Positions 24,632 to 32,681 of a stretch of DNA of 64,000 nucleotides are shown here, in pieces; position 1 is the stretch's first letter; every line of letters begins with the position of its first letter. The stretch covers positions 5,813,501 to 5,877,500 of the forward strand of contig NZ_CP108644.1 in NCBI RefSeq assembly GCF_041435495.1. Direction: 5' to 3'. The translations under genes were made by a program, and so were the position numbers. The notes under the pieces are model-generated. The model did no database searches. It was not told the origin of the DNA and saw nothing but the letters and a program-made list of their open reading frames with translations. Origin of the DNA: Streptomyces sp. NBC_01116 (lineage in GTDB: Bacteria; Actinomycetota; Actinomycetes; Streptomycetales; Streptomycetaceae).

Positions 24632-25984
24632 CTAGGCCCCGAGCATTCCGGTCCACATGTCCGGGAAGTCCGGCAGCGTCTTCGCGGTCGTGCCCACGTT
24701 CTCGATCTCCACGCCCTTCACCGCCAGGCCGATGACCGCCCCGGCGGTGGCCATGCGGTGGTCGTCGTACGTGTGGAAGACGCCGCCGCGCAGCGGGCGC
24801 GGGCGGATGTGCAGCCCGTCGGCCGTCTCGGTGACGTCGCCGCCCAGCTCGTTGATCTCCTTGGTCAGCGCGGCCAGCCGGTCCGTCTCGTGCAGCCGCA
24901 GATGGGCGACGCCGCTCAGCGTGGAGGGGGAGTCGGCCAGCGCCGCTACCGCCGCGATGCCCGGGGTCAGCTCGCCGACCTCGCCGAGGTCCACGTCGAT
25001 GCCGTGGATGCGGCCCGTACCGGTGAAGGTCAGCCCGTGCTCGGTCAGCTCGCAGCCGCCGCCCATCGCGGTGAAGATCTCGCGCAGCGCGTCACCCGGC
25101 TGGGTGGTCCGCTCGGGCCAGTCGGGGATCGTGACCCGGCCGCCGGTCACCAGGGCCGCGGCCAGGAACGGCTGGGCGTTCGACAGGTCCGGCTCGATCG
25201 TCAGGTCCCGGCCGAGCAGGGCGGAGGGGGCAACCCGCCACACATTCGGCTCGCCGCCCGTCTCCGGCTCGTCCACCTGCGCGCCGACGGCCCGCAGCAT
25301 GTCGACGGTCATCCGGATGTGCGGCATCGAGGGGAGCGTGGACCCGGTGTGCCGGACCTCCAGGCCCTGGTTGAAGCGCGGTCCCGACAGCAGCAGCGCC
25401 GAGACGAACTGCGAGGAGGACGAGGCGTCGATCGCCACCGGCCCGCCCTCCAGCGCCCCGCCGCCGTGCACGGTCAGCGGCAGCGCCCCGCGCCCGTCGT
25501 CGTCGATCCGTGCGCCGAGCGCCCGCAGCCCCTCGATCACACCGGTCAGCGGGCGCTCGTAGGAGCGGGGGTCGCCGTCGAAGCGGACCGGGCCGTCGGA
25601 GAGCGTGGCGACGGGCGGCAGGAAGCGCATGACCGTGCCGGCGTTGCCGACGTCGACCGCGGCCGGGCCGTGCAGCCTCGCCGGGATGACCCGCCAGGCC
25701 TCGCCCGAGCCGGCCGGGGAGGCCGCGGCGGACGGGCCGGCGGCGGACGAGGAGGAGACGGTCTCCTCGATCCCGACGCCCATGGCGCGCAGCGCGTCGG
25801 CCATGAGCAGGGTGTCGCGGGAGCGCAGCGGGCGGCGCAGCCAGCCCGGCTCGGCGGCCAGCGAGGCCAGCACGAGCGCGCGGTTGGTGACCGATTTGGA
25901 TCCGGGCACGGTGACGGTCGCGTCGACGGCGCCGCTCGCGTTGGGGGCGGGCCAGAGGGCGGGGTGCACGGAACTCTCGGTCAT
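24632..25984 (-). CDS. aroA: 3-phosphoshikimate 1-carboxyvinyltransferase (EPSP synthase)
   Basis: A 450-residue EPSP synthase joining shikimate-3-phosphate and phosphoenolpyruvate in the sixth step of the shikimate pathway. The family signatures are PGSKSVTNRALVLASLA near residue 27, DVGNAGTVMRFLPP near 123 and a KES-like HETDRLAALTKEI toward the C-terminus. A Ser/Ala-rich insert (SSSSAAGPSAAA) is lineage-specific. The start at 25984 (MTESSVHP) is chosen over Met codons 3 and 2 codons upstream. It is immediately upstream of rsgA with a 3-nt gap. Confidence 0.95.
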   Translation of the reverse strand: MTESSVHPALWPAPNASGAVDATVTVPGSKSVTNRALVLASLAAEPGWLRRPLRSRDTLLMADALRAMGVGIEETVSSSSAAGPSAAASPAGSGEAWRVIPARLHGPAAVDVGNAGTVMRFLPPVATLSDGPVRFDGDPRSYERPLTGVIEGLRALGARIDDDGRGALPLTVHGGGALEGGPVAIDASSSSQFVSALLLSGPRFNQGLEVRHTGSTLPSMPHIRMTVDMLRAVGAQVDEPETGGEPNVWRVAPSALLGRDLTIEPDLSNAQPFLAAALVTGGRVTIPDWPERTTQPGDALREIFTAMGGGCELTEHGLTFTGTGRIHGIDVDLGEVGELTPGIAAVAALADSPSTLSGVAHLRLHETDRLAALTKEINELGGDVTETADGLHIRPRPLRGGVFHTYDDHRMATAGAVIGLAVKGVEIENVGTTAKTLPDFPDMWTGMLGA

Positions 25985-26086
25985 GACCATCACTTTAGTG
26001 GTTCTACGCCGACCCGGATCCTGGCCAAAAGGGCGGAAACCATCCCGTAACCAGAGAGTGGTACGGACCGCGGCGGTCCCACCGCC

Positions 26087-26800
26087 TCACCAGCCCAGCA
26101 GCCACCGCCCGCCGCCGATCAGCGAGCACAGCGACACCGCGTGGAAGAGGAACAGCCACAGCACCGCCGGGGCGTGGGTCAGCCGGGCCAACTGGTCCGC
26201 GTCGGAGTCCGGGGCGCCGCCGTGGTGCCGCTTGGACTGGAGCTCGAACGGCGGCCGCACCCCGCCCAGCAGCAGGAACCACACCACCGCGTACGCGAAC
26301 GCCGACTGGACGTCCGACGAGGCCAGCCAGGACACCAGCAGGAAGGCGGTGCCGGTCAGGATGACGGTGAGGGCCCCGTACACATTGCGGATCATCACCA
26401 GCATCACCGCGAGCAGGGCCGTCGCCACCCACAGCAGGAGGGTGATCCTGCCGTTGGTCAGCAGCCAGGCGCCGCCCAGGCCCAGCAGGGAGGGGGCCGT
26501 GTAGCCCGCCGCCGCCGTGAGGATCATGCCGATCCCGGTCGGCCTGCCGCGGCTCACGGTCAGGCCGCTGGTGTCCGAGTGCAGCCGGATGCCGGAGAGC
26601 TGCCGCCCGGTGAGCAGCGCCACCAGGCCGTGGCCGCCCTCGTGCGCGATGGTGATGGTGTTGCGCGCGAGCCGCCATATCGGGTTGGGCACGACGGCGA
26701 CGAGTGCCAGGGTGGCCGTCACCACCACCAGCCACTGCTCGGGAGCGGACTGGGTTCCGGTGACGCGATCCCACAGATCGCCCAGTTCGGTGCTGTTCAT
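26087..26800 (-). CDS. M50-family membrane metallopeptidase
   Basis: A 237-residue integral membrane protein with about six hydrophobic helices. HEGGH (in TIAHEGGHGLVALLTG, about residue 53) is the zinc-binding HExxH motif of site-2-protease-like M50 peptidases, here within a membrane helix. A second membrane motif with the third ligand (NPxPxxxLDG) is not evident, placing it in the divergent actinobacterial M50B group. The start at 26800 is followed by a divergent SRAP gene 53 bp away. Substrate unknown. Confidence 0.85.
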   Translation of the reverse strand: MNSTELGDLWDRVTGTQSAPEQWLVVVTATLALVAVVPNPIWRLARNTITIAHEGGHGLVALLTGRQLSGIRLHSDTSGLTVSRGRPTGIGMILTAAAGYTAPSLLGLGGAWLLTNGRITLLLWVATALLAVMLVMIRNVYGALTVILTGTAFLLVSWLASSDVQSAFAYAVVWFLLLGGVRPPFELQSKRHHGGAPDSDADQLARLTHAPAVLWLFLFHAVSLCSLIGGGRWLLGW

Positions 26801-26853
26801 GGGCCGGGCGACTCCTTGCGGTCGGGGTGGGCGGTCGTGGCAGTCTGGCACTT

Positions 26854-27669
26854 ATGTGCGGACGGTTTGCAGCGAGTCGGAAGCCCGAGGACCTGACCGG
26901 GCTCTTCGGCGTCGAGAAGTGGGAGCCCACCGAGGCCCTGGAGCCGGACTGGAACGTGGCGCCGACCAAGGAGGTCTACGCCGTTCTGGAGCGTCCTGTT
27001 AAGGACGCCGACGACCAGCGTCCGGTTCGCCAGCTGCGTGCCCTGAAATGGGGGCTCGTACCGTCCTGGGCGAAGACCCCCGAGGGCGCCGCCCGGATGA
27101 TCAACGCCCGCGCGGAGACCGTCCACGAGAAGCCCTCCTTCCGCCGCGCCTTCGCCCAGCGCCGCTGCATCCTGCCCGCCGACGGCTACTACGAGTGGGT
27201 CACCGGCTCGGAGGAACGGCAGCTGGAGGAGAAGAAGGGCAAGAAGCGGGCCCGCAAGCAGCCCTACTTCGTGACCCCCGCCGACGGGTCGGTCTTCGCG
27301 ATGGCCGGACTGTACGAGTTCTGGCGCGACGCGACCCTGCCCGGCGACCACGAGAACGCCTGGTGGGTGACGTGCTCGGTGATCACCACCGAGGCGGAGA
27401 CCACACCGCTGGCCGTCGCCCCGGCCGAGGGGCCCGGCGCGCTCGCCGACATCCACCCCCGGATGCCGCTGATGCTCACCCCCGACCGCTGGGACACCTG
27501 GCTGGACCCCACCCACACGGGCGTCGACGAGCTGCGCGCGCTGCTGGAGCCGCCGCCCGGCGGGCTGATGCGCGCCTACCCGGTCGCCACCACCGTCAGC
27601 AACGTCCGCAACAACGGGCCGGAACTGCTGGAGGAGCTGGCCGCGCCCGAGGAGTCCACGCTGTTCTGA
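26854..27669 (+). CDS. SOS response-associated peptidase (SRAP, YedK/HMCES-like)
   Basis: A 271-residue SRAP domain protein that shields abasic sites in single-stranded DNA by forming a thiazolidine DNA-protein crosslink with Cys2. All key residues are present: Cys2 right after the initiator Met, Asn84 in NARAET, Glu114 in GYYEWV and His201 in ADIHPRMP. The ATG at 26854 is fixed by the need for Cys2 at the N-terminus; longer readings would bury it. A basic Lys/Glu insert (123-135) is a lineage-specific loop. There is no clear ribosome binding site. It diverges from the M50 peptidase gene. Confidence 0.94.
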   Translation: MCGRFAASRKPEDLTGLFGVEKWEPTEALEPDWNVAPTKEVYAVLERPVKDADDQRPVRQLRALKWGLVPSWAKTPEGAARMINARAETVHEKPSFRRAFAQRRCILPADGYYEWVTGSEERQLEEKKGKKRARKQPYFVTPADGSVFAMAGLYEFWRDATLPGDHENAWWVTCSVITTEAETTPLAVAPAEGPGALADIHPRMPLMLTPDRWDTWLDPTHTGVDELRALLEPPPGGLMRAYPVATTVSNVRNNGPELLEELAAPEESTLF

Positions 27670-27736
27670 GCGGCGCGCGGGAGCTGTTCCGAGCGGCGCA
27701 CGGGATGCGGGAGGGCGCGCGGGAGAGGATGGCGCG

Positions 27737-28396
27737 GTGAGCCGTCAACCACGTACACAGAACGTCACCACCGACGCCGGTGAGGCCCGGATCACCTGGG
27801 TCCCCGCGCCCGCGCCCCGCCTCGTCCTGGCCGTGAGCCACGGGGCGGGCGGCGGCATCGAGGCCCGCGACCTGAAGGCCCTGGCCGCGGCCCTGCCCGG
27901 ACACGGGGTCACCGTCGCCCTGGTGGAGCAGCCCTGGCGGGTGGCGGGCCGGAAGGTCGCGCCCGCCCCGAAGACCCTGGACACCGGCTGGCGCGGTCTG
28001 TGGCCCGCCCTGGCCGCTCCCGGGGTTCCCGTCGTCTCCGGGGGCCGCAGCGCCGGGGCCCGGGTCGCCTGCCGTACGGCCTCGGAGCTGGGCGCGGCCG
28101 CCGTCCTCGCGCTCAGCTTCCCGCTGCACCCGCCGGGCAGGCCGGAGAAGTCCCGCGCCGACGAACTGCTCGGGGCGGGCGTGCCCACGCTGGTGGTGCA
28201 GGGCGGCAACGATCCGTTCGGCCGGCCCGACGAGTTCCCGCCCGGCCCGTACGAACTGGCCGAAGTGCCCCACGGCGACCACGGGTTCGCGGTGCCGAAG
28301 AGGTCCGGGGCGACCGAGGAGCAGTCGATGCGCGTCCTCACCGACGCGGTGGCCGGGTGGATCGCGTCACTCGGCCGGGCGGACCGGCCCGGGTGA
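27737..28396 (+). CDS. Alpha/beta-hydrolase family protein
   Basis: A 219-residue alpha/beta hydrolase of the small actinobacterial KAT-like family. The oxyanion/nucleophile region is SHGAGGG near residue 34 and GGRSAGAR with Ser105 as likely nucleophile; Asp in GGNDPFG and His in HGDHGFAV complete a plausible catalytic triad. No signal peptide, so cytoplasmic. The GTG start follows GAGAGG. Substrate unknown; it lies between the SRAP gene and sigR without clear functional link. Confidence 0.85.
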   Translation: MSRQPRTQNVTTDAGEARITWVPAPAPRLVLAVSHGAGGGIEARDLKALAAALPGHGVTVALVEQPWRVAGRKVAPAPKTLDTGWRGLWPALAAPGVPVVSGGRSAGARVACRTASELGAAAVLALSFPLHPPGRPEKSRADELLGAGVPTLVVQGGNDPFGRPDEFPPGPYELAEVPHGDHGFAVPKRSGATEEQSMRVLTDAVAGWIASLGRADRPG

Positions 28397-28427
28397 CCCG
28401 GGCCTCACGCACGTGGCACAGGCCCCG

Positions 28428-28453
28428 GGAATGCTCCGCCCGGGGGCGCTGTT
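28428..28453 (+). promoter_or_regulatory. Sigma-R-dependent promoter of sigR
   Basis: GGAAT (28428-28432), an 18-nt spacer, then GTT (28451-28453) exactly match the sigma-R consensus GGAAT-N18/19-GTT. It lies 61 nt before the upstream sigR start (28514), matching the autoregulatory promoter known for Streptomyces coelicolor sigR that yields the longer isoform. Confidence 0.85.
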
Positions 28454-28699
28454 GTTCGGGACGTCGGTAGAGACACGTGGTACCCCGAACAACGTGGAGA
28501 GGGAGTCCGTCGCATGGGTTCGACCATCTGCCCCAGCCGCTCGAACGCCGCTGATCTGGAGTGGACCGTGCTGCCCGCGGCGAGGACCAGCCACGAGCGG
28601 CCGCCGGGCCGCGCTGATCGACAGCCCGTCTCGAAGCAAGGTCGACTATTCTCCGATGCGAGCGGGTCCGGTTTCGGCTCCGCCACATCGTTGGAGGAG

Positions 28700-29356
28700 G
28701 TGGGTCCGGTCACTGGGACCGACACAGGGACCGACGACGGCCGTGCACCGGAGACGTCCGCCGAGCGCAACGCGCGCTTCGAGCGGGACGCCCTCGGCTT
28801 TCTCGACCAGATGTACTCGGCCGCGCTGCGCATGACGCGTAACCCGGCCGATGCCGAGGACCTGGTCCAGGAGACCTACGCCAAGGCGTACGGCTCCTTC
28901 CACCAGTTCCGTGAGGGGACGAACCTCAAGGCGTGGATGTACCGCATCCTGACCAACACCTTCATCAACTCGTACCGCAAGAAGCAGCGGGAGCCCCAGC
29001 GCAGCGCCGCCGAGGAGATCGAGGACTGGCAGCTGGCGCGGGCCGAGTCGCACATGTCGACCGGTCTGCGTTCGGCGGAGTCCCAGGCGCTCGACCATCT
29101 CCCGGACTCCGACGTGAAGTCGGCGCTCCAGGCGATTCCCGAGGAGTTCCGCATCGCCGTGTATCTCGCCGATGTAGAGGGCTTTGCCTACAAGGAGATC
29201 GCGGACATCATGGGGACTCCCATCGGTACGGTGATGTCCCGGCTGCACCGCGGCCGCCGCCAGCTGCGCGGCATGCTGGAGGACTACGCCCGTGAGCGCG
29301 GGCTCGTCGCGGCCGGCGCCGGTGACTCGGACGATCGGAAGGGCTCGGCCTCATGA
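28700..29356 (+). CDS. sigR: ECF sigma factor SigR (thiol-oxidative stress)
   Basis: A 218-residue group IV sigma factor in the reading chosen. Region 2 (DQMYSAALRMTRNPADAEDLVQETYAKAY) and region 4 (AVYLADVEGFAYKEIADIMGTPIGTVMSRLHRGRR) are intact and match SigR of S. coelicolor, which directs the thiol-disulfide stress regulon. The main start is taken as the GTG at 28700, preceded by GGAGGAG; TTG at 28691 is also possible. An in-frame ATG at 28514 with GGAGAGGGAG adds 62 residues and would correspond to the unstable long isoform made from the stress-induced promoter. The stop overlaps the rsrA start by 4 nt. Confidence 0.94.
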   Translation: MGPVTGTDTGTDDGRAPETSAERNARFERDALGFLDQMYSAALRMTRNPADAEDLVQETYAKAYGSFHQFREGTNLKAWMYRILTNTFINSYRKKQREPQRSAAEEIEDWQLARAESHMSTGLRSAESQALDHLPDSDVKSALQAIPEEFRIAVYLADVEGFAYKEIADIMGTPIGTVMSRLHRGRRQLRGMLEDYARERGLVAAGAGDSDDRKGSAS

Positions 29357-29673
29357 GCTGCGGAGAGCCGCACGAGACGGATTGCTCGGAGGTCCTCGAC
29401 CATCTCTACGAGTTTCTCGACCGGGAGATGCCCGAGGGCGACTGCACGAAGTTCGAGGTGCACTTCGAGGAGTGCTCCCCGTGCCTGGAGAAGTACGGTC
29501 TCGAACAGGCCGTGAAGAAGCTGGTCAAGCGCTGCTGCGGGCAGGACGACGTCCCGACCGACCTGCGCTCCAAGGTGATGGGCCGGATCGACCTGATCCG
29601 GGCCGGCGAGGCCGTGCCCGAGCAGGACCTGACCGTGCAGGACACCGACCGGTCGGCGTCCGCCGCCGAGTAG
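29353..29673 (+). CDS. rsrA: Zinc-containing anti-sigma factor RsrA
   Basis: A 106-residue redox-sensing anti-sigma factor that binds SigR when reduced. The ZAS motif His37-x3-Cys41-x2-Cys44 is present with Cys11, and further cysteines at 3, 31, 61 and 62 match the RsrA pattern; oxidation of the zinc thiolates releases SigR. The C-terminal acidic tail (EQDLTVQDTDRSASAAE) is typical. The ATG overlaps the sigR stop (ATGA), giving coupled, near-stoichiometric synthesis. Confidence 0.96.
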   Translation: MSCGEPHETDCSEVLDHLYEFLDREMPEGDCTKFEVHFEECSPCLEKYGLEQAVKKLVKRCCGQDDVPTDLRSKVMGRIDLIRAGEAVPEQDLTVQDTDRSASAAE

Positions 29674-29806
29674 CCACCCGCAGATGCTCCGTCGGATCCC
29701 CGAGGTCCGGTGGGACGGCCGCTGTGCCCCGATCGCCCGGGCACGGCGGCCCACGCATGTCCGGGGCCGCGCCGGAGCGGCCCGGCCCCGGCTCCGGGCG
29801 GGGCCA

Positions 29807-29824
29807 CCGGCCACCGGTGGCCGG
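29807..29824 (+). terminator. Palindrome after rsrA, possible terminator
   Basis: An 18-bp perfect palindrome, CCGGCCACCGGTGGCCGG, that can fold as a 7-bp stem with a 4-nt loop, 134 nt past the rsrA stop. It is the only strong structure in the 297-bp gap before the TPR gene, where I see no other gene. Confidence 0.4.
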
Positions 29825-29970
29825 GGCGCTGGGACACGTCCTCGCACGGGCGGTCTGACCCCGGCCGGAGCTGGGTAACCCATGGGTAATGAGCGGGCGT
29901 CCGGCCGGGCATGGTTGGATGCGAAAGCAGAGCGGATGACGAGGGTGTCCAGTCGGGACAGGCGGGAATC

Positions 29971-30966
29971 GTGAGGATCTTCGGGAAGGTACGGCATCGG
30001 CCGTCCGCCTCTTGGCGGCAGGCCACGGACCGCGCGTTCACGCTGATCGGCGACGGCCGGTACGAGGACGCGGGAGCGCTGCTGACGCGCGCGGCGGATC
30101 TGGAGCCCTGGCTCTCGGAGTCCTGGTTCAATCTGGCGCTGCTGCACAAGTTCCGGCACGACTGGGAGCAGGCGAGGGCGGCGGGCCTGCGGGCCGTCGC
30201 GCTGCTCGACCGGGAGTCGGGCGCCCCGGACTGGTGGAACGTCGGGATCGCGGCCACCGCGCTCCAGGACTGGCCGCTGGCGCGGCGGGCCTGGCAGGCG
30301 TACGGACTGAAGGTCCCCGGCGGCGGCCAGCACAGCGCGGCCACCACCGAGCCGACCGGTATGGAGCTCGGCAGCGCCGCCGTGCGGCTCTCGCCGGAGG
30401 GCGAGGCCGAGGTGGTCTGGGGCCGCCGGCTCGACCCGGCCCGGATCGAGGTGCTCTCGATCCCGCTGCCGTCCTCCGGACGGCGCTGGGGCGAGGTCGT
30501 GCTGCACGACGGGGTGCCCAACGGCGAGCGGGTCACCGCGGCCGGGCCCTCGTATCCGGTGTTCGACGAGATCGAGCTGTGGGCTCCGTCACCCGTGCCG
30601 ACCTGGGTGGTGCTGCTGGAGGCGGCGACCGAGGAGGACCGGGACGCCCTGGAGAAGCTGGCCTCGGACGCCGGGTTCGCCGCCGAGGACTGGTCCTCCT
30701 CCGTACGGCTGCTCTGCCGGGCGTGCTCGGAGAGCCGGATGGAGAGCGACGAGGGCGACGGGGAGCACCTGGACCCGCACGATCACAGCGAGCCGGGCCA
30801 CCCCGGGCCGCTGGGCCACCGCACCGCGGGCGCCGGAGACCTGTGGGTCCCGGAGCGCGAGTGCGGCCTCGCGGCCCCCGCCGGACTGGTGCGCGGGCTG
30901 CTGGACGGCTGGGTCGCGGACAGCCCGGACAGCCGCGAGTGGCGGGATCTCGAAGAAGTCTGCTGA
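29971..30966 (+). CDS. Tetratricopeptide-repeat protein of unknown function
   Basis: A 331-residue soluble protein. Residues ~10-110 contain about three TPR-like helix pairs (ASWRQATDRAFTLIGDGRYEDA, SWFNLALLHKFRHDWEQA, WWNVGIAATALQDWPLA). The middle ~130-240 is a beta-rich domain (RLDPARIEVLSIPLP, IELWAPSPVPTWVVLLEAA). The C-terminal third has a CRAC pair followed by a His/Asp/Gly-rich stretch (HLDPHDHSEPGH) that could bind metal. The GTG at 29971 is chosen as it starts the conserved VRIFGKV segment; a longer ATG reading from 29911 exists. Conserved beside sigR in Streptomyces from memory; role unknown. Confidence 0.75.
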   Translation: MRIFGKVRHRPSASWRQATDRAFTLIGDGRYEDAGALLTRAADLEPWLSESWFNLALLHKFRHDWEQARAAGLRAVALLDRESGAPDWWNVGIAATALQDWPLARRAWQAYGLKVPGGGQHSAATTEPTGMELGSAAVRLSPEGEAEVVWGRRLDPARIEVLSIPLPSSGRRWGEVVLHDGVPNGERVTAAGPSYPVFDEIELWAPSPVPTWVVLLEAATEEDRDALEKLASDAGFAAEDWSSSVRLLCRACSESRMESDEGDGEHLDPHDHSEPGHPGPLGHRTAGAGDLWVPERECGLAAPAGLVRGLLDGWVADSPDSREWRDLEEVC

Positions 30967-31090
30967 CCGGTGGCCGTAGGCTGTACGCGCACCGTTCACG
31001 GTGCAGTCCCACTCGCGGTTCCCGGGCACTGACGGGACGGGACACGGCGGGGTCACCGAGTTCAGGTTTGCAGGAAGGCGTACGGCGGAC

Positions 31091-31729
31091 ATGTCGCAGC
31101 AGGAGACGGACGGGCGGATCGGCGTGGACGACGAGGGGTTCCTCGTCGACACGGAGGACTGCGAGGAGCGCGAGGCGGCCTACCGCGAGCGCGGAACCTC
31201 CCGTCCGATCACGGTCGTGGGCAACCCGGTGCTGCACAAGGAGTGCAAGGACGTCACCGCCTTCGACGACGAGCTGGCGCGGCTGATCGACGACATGTTC
31301 GCCAGCCAGAAGACGGCCGAGGGCGTCGGCCTGGCCGCCAACCAGATCGGCGTGGACCTGAAGGTCTTCGTCTACGACTGCCCCGACGACGACGGGGTCC
31401 GCCACACCGGCGTCATCTGCAACCCGGTCCTGGAGGAGCTGGCCCCCGAGGCGCGGGTGCTGGACGACTCCAACGAGGGCTGCCTCTCGGTCCCGACCGC
31501 GTACGCCTCGCTCGCCCGCCCCGACTACGCGGTGGTGCGCGGGCAGGACGCGCAGGGCAATCCGGTCAAGGTGCGGGGCAGTGGCTACTTCGCCCGGTGC
31601 CTCCAGCACGAGACGGACCACCTGTACGGCTACCTGTACATCGACCGGCTCTCCAAGCGGGAGCGCAAGGACGCGCTGCGGCAGATGGACGAGGGCACTC
31701 CGCGCTACGAGGTCGTCCCGAACGCCTGA
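31091..31729 (+). CDS. def: Peptide deformylase
   Basis: A 212-residue peptide deformylase removing the N-formyl group from nascent chains. All three motifs are present: GVGLAANQIG (78-87), EGCLSVP (129-135, metal ligand Cys131) and HETDH (173-177, metal-binding histidines and catalytic Glu174). The N-terminal ~38 residues are an acidic extension seen in actinobacterial deformylases. ATG at 31091 is preferred; upstream in-frame starts add non-conserved sequence. No methionyl-tRNA formyltransferase gene is adjacent. A 17-bp hairpin follows. Confidence 0.95.
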   Translation: MSQQETDGRIGVDDEGFLVDTEDCEEREAAYRERGTSRPITVVGNPVLHKECKDVTAFDDELARLIDDMFASQKTAEGVGLAANQIGVDLKVFVYDCPDDDGVRHTGVICNPVLEELAPEARVLDDSNEGCLSVPTAYASLARPDYAVVRGQDAQGNPVKVRGSGYFARCLQHETDHLYGYLYIDRLSKRERKDALRQMDEGTPRYEVVPNA

Positions 31730-31744
31730 GGCCGGACGCCCCCG

Positions 31745-31782
31745 CAGGGGCCCGGCACCGGTTCGCCGGTGCCGGGCCCCTG
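31745..31782 (+). terminator. Strong terminator after def
   Basis: A 17-bp perfect stem (31745-31761 with 31766-31782) capped by a stable TTCG tetraloop, 15 nt after the deformylase stop. Confidence 0.88.
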
Positions 31783-31899
31783 CCGTCTCCGCTCCGCCCC
31801 TGGCAGCCAACTGCAGTTTCCCCAGAGGTAGTTGACGCGCGTAGCCGACTGGGCCAGGCTCGCCTGCACATCGACCGTGACGTTCAGAGGGAGACCCCT

Positions 31900-32637
31900 G
31901 TGCTGAGACGTACCGCACGCGTTCTGCTCGGACTTGTCATGACCATTACGTTCGCGCTGGGCGGTGCGGTGCTGACCGCCGGCACCGCGCAGGCCGACGG
32001 CTGCTACACCTGGACCCGCACCCTGAAGGCCGGCGCCACCGGCAACGATGTCACCCAGCTCCAGATCCGGGTGGCCGGCTACCCGGGCTACAACACGGTG
32101 CTCGCCATCGACGGCTCCTACGGCCCCGCCACCACCGCCGCCGTCAAGCGGTTCCAGGCGGCCTACGGCCTCGCGGCCGACGGGGTCGCCGGCCCCGCCA
32201 CCCAGTCCAAGCTCTACGCGCTCCAGGACAACGACTGCACCCCGGCCCACTTCACCTACCCCGAGCTGAACACGTGCAACAGCACCTGGGCCGGCGGGAA
32301 GGTCGCCGCCGGCACGGCCAAGGCCAACGCGCTGAGCAGCATGTGGAAGCTGGAGGCGCTGCGCCACGCGCTGGGCGACCAGTCCATCCGCGTCACCAGC
32401 GGATTCCGCTCCGCCTCCTGCAACGCGGCCGTGGGCGGCGCCTCCAACAGCCGTCACATGTACGGTGACGCGGTCGACCTCGGCGCCTCCCCGCACTCGC
32501 TCTGCACGCTCGCCAAGCAGGCCCGCTACCACGGCTTCCGCGGAATCCTCGGCCCCGGCTACGTCGGCCACAACGACCACGTGCACGTCAACCAGGGCCC
32601 CAGCCGCTTCTGGTCGGCGCCCAGCTGCGGCATCTGA
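31900..32637 (+). CDS. Secreted M15 peptidase with peptidoglycan-binding domain
   Basis: A 245-residue exported cell-wall peptidase. The signal peptide (residues 1-31) has a basic start, a hydrophobic core (LLGLVMTITFALGGAVL) and a likely cleavage site after AQA. A peptidoglycan-binding type 1 domain spans ~40-110 (GNDVTQLQIRVAGYPGYNTV, AVKRFQAAYGLAADGVAG). The M15A zinc peptidase domain (~125-245) has HMYGDAVD (HxxxxxxD) and the terminal HVHV ligand. It is expected to cut D-Ala-containing cross-links or stems. Several cysteine pairs suggest disulfides. The GTG start follows AGAGGGAG. Confidence 0.92.
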   Translation: MLRRTARVLLGLVMTITFALGGAVLTAGTAQADGCYTWTRTLKAGATGNDVTQLQIRVAGYPGYNTVLAIDGSYGPATTAAVKRFQAAYGLAADGVAGPATQSKLYALQDNDCTPAHFTYPELNTCNSTWAGGKVAAGTAKANALSSMWKLEALRHALGDQSIRVTSGFRSASCNAAVGGASNSRHMYGDAVDLGASPHSLCTLAKQARYHGFRGILGPGYVGHNDHVHVNQGPSRFWSAPSCGI

Positions 32638-32681
32638 CCCGCAGCGGATCACGGGCAGCCGGTGACCGTGCCCGGCGGCGC

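Noticed and set aside
28397..28427. GC-rich run before the sigR promoter as a terminator for the hydrolase gene
   Set aside because: No stem longer than about 6 bp could be drawn, so I do not call it.
30961..31090. Sigma-R promoter before the deformylase gene
   Set aside because: I searched for GGAAT-N18/19-GTT in this gap and found no GGAAT.
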